64,000 nt of DNA from Tilletia caries. Its lineage: Eukaryota; Basidiomycota; Exobasidiomycetes; Tilletiales; Tilletiaceae. Where the stretch lies: contig JALUTQ010000004.1 of assembly GCA_032718865.1 (NCBI GenBank), positions 2,604,001 through 2,668,000 on the forward strand. The letters are read 5' to 3'. Positions 25,164-35,225 of this stretch are shown one piece after another (the first letter of the stretch is position 1; every line of letters starts with the position of its first letter). Made by a program: the position numbers and the translations under genes. The notes under the pieces were generated by a model. That model was not told the origin of the DNA and did not search any database. It saw only the letters and a program-made list of their open reading frames with translations.

Positions 25164-26474
25164 CCCGGCACCCTCAGCAACAGCACACCTACTCCCGTCT
25201 CCCCGAGTCGAGGACTGGCTTCTGGCGACTCGATAGGGACGGCGAGGGTGTCAAGAGCAACCTTACGAATTTCTCTGTCTCAACGGACCAGCAAAAAAAA
25301 ACCTCCAAAAATTACACAACTCCACCGAGCACGCGAGCAACCGATAGCATCGAAGGCACCCCAACCCCCCATTCCCGTACCATACAGAATCCCAAAGAAG
25401 TTTAACGAACTCGAACAGCCACCCCCCCCCGGCCTTCCTTTGCTTGCGCGTCACGAATCGAATCGAATCGAAACTACTCTCTCGGGTCTGGCCATAGAGT
25501 GAAAATGCCCTGGCCGGCCCCCCCGTCTCTACGTCCTTTGCACTTCCAACATACATCTCCCCCACGGCCGGCCCCCCCAAGGCGGGAATGCTATCTCCCG
25601 CACACCTTGCCAAAGCCCGCCGCCGGGTGGGTCCATCTTGCGATCCCGACGGAGGCCGGGCCGCGGGGGTGGAACGAGCGGGCCTCGCGCGGGGGGTTGT
25701 GTTGGTCCCCTTCCTTCGCTTCTTTCTCTACTCTACCTCTAAGCGCACCCGGGCTCTGGCGTCCCTCGCTCGCTCCCACCGACATTTTACGACCGTCCCA
25801 CCCATTTTCTCTTCCTTCCGACTTGTCCCAAAAAAACACACTCAACCCTTGTCCATCACGCTTGAACATCACCCCCCCTTGTTGTTTCTTATCGACCTTT
25901 GGGATGGGCCGTTCCCCGCTTCCCGCCTTCGACGTTTGCCCCACTGGCCTTTTCTTTCTTCCTTTCGAACACTCAACCACCGAAGAACTCAACCCCCATC
26001 CAGATCTTTTTTTTTGGCCCGGCCTTCGCTTCCTCTCTCTCTCTCTGTCTCCGAGCGAACGGCCCTCACCTTCACGGCTTCTCTTTCCTCTTTTCGATTC
26101 CGCGGTCCTACTTCCCCTTTCACCCTCTCTCTCCTCTCTCTTTCTTCTCTTCTCCGTCAATTCATTCTTGGCCTGTGTCTCGATTCCCTCTTGACCCACA
26201 CACACATCCTCTTTCTCTTTCTCTCTCTCGCCCTCTTTCTCTCTCTTCTCTGTTCTCCTTTTCTCTCTCTGTCTCCATTCTTTTCCCGTCCTGCTCTCCT
26301 CCATCTCCTCTCTTCCCTCTCTCCTCGCTGTCGCCCGGATGGGGAAGATGGCGTGCGCTCCAATCTCCTTTGAATACGAAACCCAAGTTGAAAACCATGA
26401 CCGGGGGGGCAGGCTTGGACCCGAAGTTGTGTTGAAGAAGAAGGGGTGAGATTGGGTGGATATGGGTGGAAAAT
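25164..26474. other. Convergent intergenic region, pyrimidine-rich
   Basis: This lies between the 3' ends of KIN1 (+) and the uL14m gene (-). It is strongly CT-rich on the + strand, with (CT)n-like tracts at about 26030-26060 and 26195-26290. The long antisense ORFs here are just translations of GA-rich DNA. No gene is supported, though CT-rich tracts also mark fungal promoters. Confidence 0.5.
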
Positions 26475-27052
26475 TCAGATGACCTTGCTGGAGAGTGCTA
26501 TCAGTTTGGCCCACCCGGTCCTCCTGAGCTCGGCGGCCACGACACCATTGATCCGCGTCCCCAAGGGCTCCTTGCGATTATTGAGCAAAACACAGGCATT
26601 GTCGTCAAAGCGAACGACCCTGCCATCGGGTCGGACGGTCTCCTTCTTGGTGCGGACAATCACCGCGTGTCGGACGTCGCCGCGACGGATCTGGGAGCGT
26701 GCTGCGTTGGAGACGGAGCCTGCTAGGGCTGCGGAGACGGGGGGGATGGGTCTTGCTTTTTTGATGACGACTACGATTTCGTCTCCTGTTTTGAGGAAAC
26801 GTGCAGAGGTGATCAGCGGGGGGGGCTTTTGGCGAGAGAAGAAGAAAGATGCGCACCTATTCTGCCGAGACCCTGTGTGCTCTTGCAGCGGAGGACGTTG
26901 ACGCACTCTGCGATGAGTGCGCCGGAGTTGTCGATGACCTGGGGGTGGAGGGAGATTGGGCACGGGGGAGAGTGAGCTAATGGGGGGTGAGATCGTGCGA
27001 TGGGCGTAGGACAGAGAGAGCTCACGTGCATGGTTGCTTTGAGGCCGAGCAT
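26475..27052 (-). CDS. MRPL38: Mitochondrial ribosomal protein uL14m (yeast MRPL38 type)
   Basis: Three exons (27052-27026, 26938-26857, 26785-26475) encode 139 residues, against about 138 for the yeast protein. Landmarks are VIDNSGALIAECVNVLR, GDEIVVVIKKARP, IRRGDVRHAVIVRTK, FDDNACVLLNN, EPLGTRI and the terminal SSKVI. It has the bacterial-type L14 pattern, so it is the mitochondrial rather than cytosolic uL14. It sits on the large-subunit interface of the mitoribosome. The first exon encodes only nine residues (MLGLKATMH). It is divergent from the carrier gene at 27866. Confidence 0.92.
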
Positions 27053-27865
27053 GGTTGTGTCTGCTGTGTTCGTTGATCTTGATGGCGAGCACGATCAGGA
27101 TGAGATCCAAGAATTATTCGATGAGCTCGGGGTGAAGGTGGGTGGTGGAATGAATGATCATCTGTTGACCGCGTGGTGTTGGGTGATCACGATGGGGAGA
27201 CCCACGTGGCGTGAGACTCCGTCGGTCGGAGCAAACCGGGGGCGGCGTCCAAGGTCGAGCGTTCTTCGCGCGCTGGAAGGAGTGAGCTGTGAGCTGGCTT
27301 CCAGTTCCAGGGGGTGGGTCTCCCAGTTCTGTTCCTTGTGCTGTATGTTGTGCTTCCGCTGTCGGGGCGAGGGCGGCAGGCCGGGTCAGCGGTCAGTGCC
27401 AGGGGGAGCAGCAGAAGTGCGGGGGTCTCCTCTTTCCTTGTTGCCTTTGTTCTGCTTCCTCTGCTCTTGCTATGGGTGCATGCGGACAGCTCACCCTCTC
27501 GTCTCTTCGCTCTTCACTCTTCACTCTGGAGGCAGGGGAGGATAGACATGGCAATGAATGAACGATCAGCGTGGCAGGCAGGCAGAGCGCGTACGGGCGT
27601 GCCGAGTGAGTGTATGTAGTGTGCGGTGTATGTATATGCGAGTCAGGTTGAGGGGCAGGGGTCCAGGGCATGCATGACTCGCCTCGGACACATATGAAAT
27701 GGACGGCCTCCTTCTTATGTACTTGGGTGCCTGACCACCACCACCACTCTCTCCCTCTCCCTCTCCCTCTCTCTCCCTGAGCCTGGCGCTTTCCTATTAG
27801 ATAGATAGAACCAGGATCATCTGTCTCGCTCTCGCTCTCTCTCTCTGTGACCACACCTGCCCACG
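27053..27865. other. Divergent promoter region, uL14m / aspartate-glutamate carrier
   Basis: No exon chain or EF-hand-like coding sequence is seen in this 813-bp gap. It contains (CT)n tracts at 27755-27845 just before the carrier ATG. Confidence 0.5.
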
Positions 27866-30100
27866 ATGTCACACCTCCTGCCGTCGTTCTTACGGCCTGT
27901 CCACAACGAAGCAGGCGCCAGCACAGCAGCATCATCCTCAACATCAGCCTCAACCTCGAGCTCATCCTCAATACTGCCCACCGCGCCCCCATTAGCCAAC
28001 GGCCACAACCATCTCACAGGAGAGGGCCGCTTCAACATCAATGCCCGCATCTACGCCCGTCCGAACCCGTCCCCCGCCTTCCAACGACACCTCGCACGCT
28101 TCCAGCATGCCGTCACCCTCTCTTCACCGGGAATGCTCTCCTACAGCGCACGCGTCGTAGCAGGAAAAGACGAGTCCCAGAACCTCATCGAACACTCCTT
28201 CACCATCCAGGACGACCTCGACCCGCACCCGGGTGGGAAGCTCAACGACACCGACGACGACGATGACGATGATGAGGATGACGATCAGGAAGATGTGGCT
28301 GTCGCAGGCGCACCTGGCACTGGCACCGACGCTGCCAAGACGGCCGACGCAGCGGCGGAGAAACTCAAGAAGAAGCAGAAGAAGGGCTCCGCAATGCACG
28401 ACCTCGCCGTCGCGTCTTACAACTTTGCCCTCGGTGGTATTGCAGGCGCGACCGGTGCCACGCTCGTCTACCCCATCGACCTCGTCAAGACCCGCATGCA
28501 GAACCAGCGGTGAGTGTCCTTTTTTTCCCCATGATCTCTGTATTCATTTACGCGTTTTTTTTTGTTTTTTTTTTTCTCACTGTATGCGCCTCCTATCCCT
28601 TTGTTTCTTTTCTTCCCCTTTTCTTCTCTCTCTCTCTCTCTCTCTCTAGCTCGGCGGTCGTGGGTGAGCCACTCATGTACAAGAACTCGATCGACTGTGT
28701 CAAGCAGGTCTTCCGCAACGAAGGTGCCGCCGGCTTCTACTCCGGTCTCGGCCCTCAGCTCCTCGTACGTTGATTTTCCTGTCCTCACACGCGTTTTCTG
28801 TGATCAAGATGGGGGAAAAGAAAGTACTGACTGACTGACTCGTTCACAACTTGGCTTATACAGGGTGTCGCTCCTGAGAAGGCCATCAAGCTCACTGTCA
28901 ACGACCTGGTCCGCAGAAAAGCTCGCGACCCCGTCACTGGTGAGATCGGTCTTGGCTGGGAGTTCATCGCCGGTGGTACCGCCGGTGGTTGCCAAGTCGT
29001 GAGTTTCTTCAAGAACGCTTGGATCGTGACCTGGAAGAGTACTGAACGCGTTTTTCTTCGTTAATTTATCTACCTCTGTCGACGCGTCTTGCCCTGCTTA
29101 CCCTTTCCCTTTCCTTTGCATTTGTATGCCTCCTGTGAACATAACCTCTCTGCCATGACAGGTCTTCACAAACCCGCTCGAGATAGTCAAGATCCGTCTC
29201 CAGGTGGCCGGCGAGCTCGCCCGCGCAGAAGGCGCCGACGCCGTCGCCCGCGGCGCCGTCCACATCGTTCGTCAACTCGGTCTCGTCGGTCTCTACCGCG
29301 GCGCGTCCGCCTGTCTGTGCCGCGACATCCCCTTCTCGGCCATCTACTTCCCCGCGTACGCCCATCTGAAGAAGGACACCTTCGGCGAAGGCAAGAACGG
29401 GAAGAAGTTGGGATTCGGGGAGATGTTGGCCTCGGCTAGTATTGCAGGCATGCCGGCTGCGTTCCTGACTACGCCTGCGGATGTGATTAAGACGCGGTTG
29501 CAGGTCGAGGCGAGGAAGGGGCAGAGCTCGTACAAGGGTATCACCGACTGTGCGGTCAAGATCATGAAGGAGGAAGGCTTTAAGGCTTTCTATAAGGGCT
29601 CGATGGCGCGTGTGCTTAGGAGTAGTCCGCAGTTTGGCGCCACGCTTGTCGCGTACGAGTACCTCCAGGTGAGTTTCTACCCTTCTTTCCTCCTTCCTGA
29701 CGCGTCCCTGACGCGTCCTGTCACTGGTGTCCCTGGAACTCCTCGTTGCTGACGCGTACCTTCTTCTACCCAGACCCTCCTGCCCTACCCCTTCTCCGCC
29801 AAGACCGACGGCGACAAGGCCACCCTCCGCCACGGCGATGCCCGGCCCTGGGAAGACCCGGCCCGGCAACACGCCCGTACGGCGCTGCACCTCCTCTCGC
29901 GGATGCACGAGGACTTTGGGAACCCGAAGGCGCCCGAGGGGTGGGTGCCGCCGAATTTGGGTAACGGTGTTGGGGATGGGAGTGCGGGTGCGGGTGCAGG
30001 TGGGGCGAAGGCGGTGGTTGCGCAGAAGGCGCAGAAGGTCGTTGGGGCTGTTGGTGCGGCGGTGGGTAGTGCGAAGGAGGCTGTTGTGGGGACGAAGTAG
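27866..30100 (+). CDS. AGC1: Mitochondrial aspartate/glutamate carrier (Agc1/Aralar-type)
   Basis: Five exons (27866-28509, 28650-28764, 28864-28998, 29162-29668, 29774-30100) encode 575 residues. Three carrier repeats are present with the signatures [22 protein letters not shown] and [11 protein letters not shown]. The block [20 protein letters not shown] and [15 protein letters not shown] are specific to aspartate/glutamate carriers rather than citrin-unrelated carriers. The ~190 residues before repeat 1 are Ser/Thr-rich, then very acidic (poly-Asp), then Lys-rich, and contain no EF-hand loops; the family usually carries a much longer N-terminal regulatory domain. The C-terminus is an Ala/Gly/Val-rich extension. 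The protein would exchange mitochondrial aspartate for glutamate in the inner membrane. All four introns contain ACGCGT. Confidence 0.9.
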
Positions 30101-30831
30101 AGGATAATTGGCTCCTTTCTTTCTCCTGCGGACCTGGAGGATTATGCGCGTCGGGTGCGCGAAGTGGAGCGAAAACGAAGCGCGTCACGTCGTATGGCGT
30201 GCACGATTTCGCGGAGGACAACCTATTTTCCGCAAGAGGACTACATACGATGGGTCGTGGCCCCGGCATATATGGGCATTGCAAATGCCTGTCACCGAAT
30301 CAACACGCGTCCGCCCCGCCCCGCCATTTCGATACTACTCCCTCACCCAGCTCCCTCTTCAACCCCCCATTCACAAACCCACTTTTTCATCTCCACTTGC
30401 TCCCCATCTCCACCCCCTCCTCCTCCTTCCTCAAAAATCCTTTGCTCCCATTTTATCTTCTGTCATCCCCTTTCTTCTCTCTCGTTCATATATTCGGGGG
30501 TCATTTTCTTTCCCCCTCCCATTTATCCCTTCCTCTATCCTCTTTCCATCGTCCCCCTCCCCCTTTCCTTCTTCCCCCGTCAAAGTGCGCGGCCGTCTTT
30601 ACACACACAAACCAAAAAGGCTCAGAAGAAGCTCCTCCTTCTCCTTCCCACACATCAAACAAAGCAAGGAACACTCTTCTCTCATCCCCCGAACTCTGTC
30701 TTCGCGGCCCCCAAGGGAGAAAATCACAAACAGAACGCCACAATTTAACTCTATTCTTGCCCCAACTCGTTTGCATTCCGTTGAGACCCTCTTTGCTCGT
30801 CAAGCGTTCAAGAGTCAGTGTGTCCTTTGTC
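30101..30831. other. Convergent intergenic region
   Basis: Between the 3' ends of the AGC carrier and DUS4. CT-rich on the + strand; no gene seen. Confidence 0.5.
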
Positions 30832-32225
30832 TTAGCCTTTCCAGCGCTCGTGCTGCGGCTGACGTGGCTGCCACCAGCCCTCGTCCTGGAGCCAGTCCAT
30901 GACAGCCGCGCTGGAGCTGAGGCTGTTGAAGTAGAGGGAGTCGGAGCGGGGCAGGGCAGATTCGAGCATGTAGGCTACGTGTCGGCTGCAGGAGTTGTGG
31001 TTTTTGGGTGAGTGGGTTGCCTGAAAGGGAAGGGCAAAGAGGTTGGGGAAGGGACTCACTGGAAATGTTGAAAGGGGAGGTTGCCGCCTCGCAGTGCTTC
31101 TGTGCAGAAATGTTGGACGGCCTCCTGCGGGGTGGAGTCGAAGCCAGCAAAGAGGGCCGGGTTCGCAAGCAAGCCCCGAGCACTCATGATACCCTGTGCG
31201 CCCGTCTTGCGTCTCCACTCGTGTGCTTCGGCGAGGGTGAAGACGTCCCCGTTTGCGACGCAGGGTATGGGTCCACCTGCGCCCCCGCCTCCGTCCGCGA
31301 GTCCGGAGTGTGCCAATCCAGCGTCCTCGTCCTTGTCCTCGTCGTCGGTGGAGCGGAGAGAGTACATGGTCGAAGTGGCTCCACAGGCCGTCCTGGATCC
31401 GGCCCGCCTGGCGACATCCATCGCAAAGGCGACCCCGTCCAGATCGACCGGATGGGACGCACTACTCTGCATCCGCGTCCTCCCATGCACACTCAACACA
31501 CTCGCGCCAGCCTCAATCGCATTCCTCACGAGGACCTCGGTCCGGCTTAACTCGGGATCGAGGCGAATCTTGACAGAGACCGGGTATGACCACCCAAGAC
31601 GCTGTTTCAAGGTGCGGACCATGTCGGCTACGAGGTGCGGTTGGCGGAGGAGGTAGGACCCGATGTGGTCTGCGTATGCGGAGGACGTCGGACAGCCGCA
31701 GTTGAGGTCGAGGCCGTCGACGTGGTTTGCGAGGATCTCGGCGCCGTCGGAGAGCGTTTTGGAGTCGCTTGCTGCGAGTTGGCCGATGAGGATGCCGCGG
31801 AGGAGACGGGGTGGGGTGTCTTTGGTTTGGGAGGGGTCGTAAGGGCGTGTCCATTGTGTTCGAGTTGCGATTAGCGCTCGTCTTTTGCGCTCCTTCCGCT
31901 CTTCTGGGCCCAGGTCGAGCAAGGAACTGCCATCATCGTGTTCTCTACTTTCAGAATCCCTCTGCGGTCGATCAGCCACAGGTTCGAATAGCCCGCGCTC
32001 CGAGGCGGACGTGGAGAAATCGGCCTCACGGGCCAGGGCGGACCGACTGAACTCCTTGGCGACAATCATGGGGGTGGTGGTCCACTGTGTATCGTAGCGT
32101 GCACAAGTGGTGCGGAAGGCGCGCTTACTGTAGCGGACCATGGGTGCGCAGATGTTGATGTCGTAGGCGAGGAGGAGGTCTTGTGGGGGGAGGACCTCGA
32201 TGCGAGGGTGCTGTGGGTCGCTCAT
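30832..32225 (-). CDS. DUS4: tRNA-dihydrouridine synthase, Dus4 family
   Basis: Two exons (32225-31060, 30985-30832) give 439 residues. The FMN-binding TIM-barrel opens with NICAPMVRYSKRAFR, followed by TPMIVAKEF and DFSTSASERG. The catalytic-Cys motif is LDLNCGCP, then VKIRLD, VHGRTR, CVANGD, and GIMSARGLLANPALFAGF, the last closely following the Dus4 pattern. Dus4 reduces U20a/U20b in the tRNA D-loop with NAD(P)H. Two unusual insertions are present: ~50 polar residues after DFST and a ~45-residue acidic/Gly loop before GGPIPCVANGD. A longer in-frame start at 32405 adds a hydrophobic stretch that reads as leader, so the ATG before SDPQHPRIEV is chosen. Confidence 0.9.
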
Positions 32226-32551
32226 GGGTGGCAAATGACTTGCGGACTCTCTACTTTGCACCGGGTGACTCGATATGGACGGGATATTGTTTTCTATATA
32301 GACGCACTGAGAGAATGAAGAGAGTAAGTATGGAGAGAGTGTGAGCAGAAAAATCGAGATGGCGAATGGATGGACAAGGAGACGTTCTGAAATGGTTTCT
32401 GGCATTGCACCGACGTGTTCTTTAGCGATGCGCTCACGTGACTCGCTTCGTTGCGCAACGAATCAAATGCTGGTTGAGAAGGTCAAAAGGCTCCGAGGGG
32501 AAGCTCGCCTCACATCGAGCTGGGCTTGGGAATTGGGATCAGGCTGGACTA

Positions 32552-33194
32552 GTCTGATCACACCAGACCGGCGGTGATCAAAGAGTCACCTCCACGCGCT
32601 TATCAGAACTGTCGCCGCGGTGGCGGTCTGGCCGCATTCGACCCGATTTTGATAGTAAGTGCTCGCAATTTTTGCAGTCAACCCCACTTGAAGCCCAACT
32701 TTGCACACCAACCGCATCACTTGACACAGACGCATGCACACAAAAATGCGCAAGAGCATAGCCAGGCACAGTAAGAATCATCTCCAGGCTTCGGATCTCT
32801 GTTCGATAAGTAGCAGGGCTGGTGGTGTTGCTTTGCGTCCATAGCAGGTGAGGGGAGAAAAGAAAAGTCAATTTTTCCACGTGGAAACCTCCTGGAGCGC
32901 TTTTACCAGGGATAAGTACTGGGCAGCGCAGGTTGGCGGCGGGCAGCTTCGCGTCGCGTGGACCGTGTCAGACGCCCATCTGCACAGAGATGAGGTGAAA
33001 AAAATGGGTGTACGGTGGCCCGTGCACGCTGTTTCCCAGCTTGTCGAGGTAGCAAAAGGACGTTTGTCTCATTTCAAAACTCACTTAGTAAAAAAGCGGG
33101 CCACTTACTAAGTAAAACAGGTCGAATGCGTCCAGACCGTCACCACGGGATCTGTCCTGTCATCACGTGCGTCGACGGTCTGGTGTGACCAGAC
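32552..33194. mobile_element. Putative miniature inverted-repeat element with TA target duplication, 643 bp
   Basis: The left end GTCTGATCACACCAGACCG (32552-32570) is repeated in inverse orientation at 33176-33194 with one mismatch over 19 bp. Each end abuts a TA dinucleotide on the outside (32550-32551 and 33195-33196), the target duplication expected for Tc1/mariner-like elements. Each terminal repeat also contains its own small hairpin (GTCTGG/CCAGAC arms). The interior has no coding capacity and contains a 9-bp palindrome, ACTTAGTAA...TTACTAAGT (33083-33113). It occupies most of the promoter gap between DUS4 and the gene at 33242. Superfamily assignment is tentative because a TA duplication is weak evidence by itself. 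Confidence 0.6.
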
Positions 33195-33241
33195 TACAGG
33201 CTGGACCATGCTGGCGTCTGGCGATGAAGTGAAGGTGAGCG

Positions 33242-33402
33242 ATGGATGGACAGACAGCTGCGGACACTGCCAGTGCCGGTGCCAGTGCCGGTGTGATGGC
33301 AGCAGACTCGGCCGCGGTGGTTTCCACAGGAGTCTCAGGCCACGTCTGGTCCTCCGCCAGCACAGCGTACGAAGCCCTCGCTCTCGCCCGCGCCGCCTTG
33401 AA

Positions 33403-33444
<42 letters not shown>

Positions 33445-34924
33445 GGGATCAGCAGCACTCACCCGCGCAAGCTTCGCCGCCCTCCTCGCCAGTCTCCATA
33501 CAGCCGCAGTCGGCTACCACGCCCACCTCGTCCCGCACACCTCCGAGCGGCATGAACGGCTCATACACGAGCGCTCGCGGCTGCATGTCAGTCGGGTCCA
33601 GGTCGTCCATGCGCTCGCGCAGGGGTTTGGGATGCCGCTCCGTGGCAGCCGTGATGGGGTGGACCTTCCGGCTTCGACTTCGACGGCCTCGGTGCACGGT
33701 GCGGCGAGAAAGCCACTTCCGCGCGCGCTGACGGAACAGCTCTACTCAGCTCTGGTCCAGCTCCACCCAACACGTCCTGCGAATCCGCCATCGTTGCCAT
33801 CGACTCAGATGAAGAAGAGTCTTTCTCCGCTTGCGAGCGAGGTTATCCCCGGTGGGATCAGTCTGCCCGCGCTCAGTCCATCACCGAGGACGTCCCCCGC
33901 CCTGGCCACCCTCGCCCTGAATACACTGTCCAACATCATCTCCAGCCCGGCCAGATCGCTCTTCGCCCTCGAAGTCTTCGCAGAGCACTTCGATCTTGAT
34001 CGTGGTGGATCGGCTGTAGCGAGCGGCGGCGGCGGTGGTGGTGCTGGAGTCGTGGGCACGGCCTCGGGTGCAGCTGGCGTCACGAGCCCGTCGGTCGCTG
34101 TCAGTCCCGCGGTCATGCCACCGGAGACCGCCGATGGTGGACGCGCAGTCAGCGTGATCATGATCGGCGGTACCGTTCTCGTCGTCGATATCGAGCTCGG
34201 TGTGAAGGAGTGGGTGCCGCCAGCTGCGACAACGACGGATGCAGACATGGAAGACACCGTCGACTCGATACCTGCGTGGGCGAAGCAGACGGGACAACTC
34301 GCTTGGCTGCCCACCGTACATGTCAAGATCACCTTTGCGAACGATACCTCGGCCACTGCAGAGAACAATTCACAAGGTGGGACCGAGGGAAACCCGACCA
34401 GCAATGGGAACGGGACGACTACCTCAGCAGGCGGCGCCGGCACGTCCACTTCAGAGCTCCTGGCAGCCTCCCTGCAAAGACACCTTCTCGTCATGGCCCA
34501 GATCCTACTCCTCGGCTTTCCCCTCAGTCTCGAGCTCGACGACGACGACGGAGTCGGTAAGCTGACGGATGCAGGGCCTGGATCAGGCGACGGCGATGGC
34601 GACGTATCGATGCAAGGCGTCACCGAGCATCTCGCACAGCAGCCCTCCACAACAACATCTGCATCAATACCAGAACCGTCAAAACCGCAGCTCGACCCAC
34701 CCGCCCCCTCGCAGCACGAATCCTACACGACCGCACTCCGGACCGCCCTCCGGCCCAGACCACCTCCCGAAAGCCTCGATCCGGGATTGAGACTCGTCCA
34801 TACCGATCTTTACGGGGAGGAGTACTACCTCCTTGCCCATCATCACCTCCGCGCCGTTGTGCTTGTCCTCGGTCGGCTGGCGCAGCTTGATCGGGAACGC
34901 TCGGCGGGGACGTCGGCTGGGTGA
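33242..34924 (+). CDS. Med1-like protein (candidate Mediator subunit 1), 560 aa
   Basis: A single-exon gene. A pure AGC run (about 33404-33441) encodes ~12 serines near residue 60. The middle and C-terminal parts show the order expected of fungal Med1: helical FALEVFAEHFDLD, a beta segment SVIMIGGTVLVVDIELG, a matching strand LPTVHVKITFAND after a disordered insert, then helix ELLAASLQRHLLVMAQILLLGF, and a final region DLYGEEYYLLAHHHLRAVVLVL. There is no signal peptide or membrane segment, fitting a nuclear complex subunit. Similarity is judged from recalled pattern only, so a different basidiomycete-specific family is possible. The ATG lies 47 bp downstream of the end of a putative transposon. 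Confidence 0.5.
33404..33441 (+). repeat. (AGC)n trinucleotide repeat inside the Med1-like CDS
   Basis: About 12 uninterrupted AGC units encode polyserine. Confidence 0.9.
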
Positions 34925-35225
34925 TATGCACACACGAGCTGAAATTGACATCTCTCAAAGCGTTCTGAGGCAGAGGATTGCTCCTTAAGTGCAAGATCGT
35001 GTGAGGCATTATTCGTAAGCAGTTCGTTTGCTTTTTTGGTGTGACGGAGAGTAAGAAGTAGAAGTAAAGATGACAGTGGGAGGACGAATACACAAAGACC
35101 ATGAAACAGTAAATCGTGAGGTGAAGCGAAAATGAAAAAGCAGGGAGCATTGTCGAGGTGAAGGAAGGAGGAGTTTGCTTCTTGGATCATCAGGCGCGGA
35201 GGCTCTATTCTTCGTTAACGCTGCC

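Noticed and set aside
25591..26514. 307-codon minus-strand ORF of Glu/Arg-rich sequence
   Set aside because: Pure translation of a GA-rich strand in a convergent intergenic region.
32226..32405. Longer DUS4 start giving a hydrophobic N-terminus
   Set aside because: The added residues look like translated leader. Dus4 proteins start shortly before the NICAPMVRYSK block.
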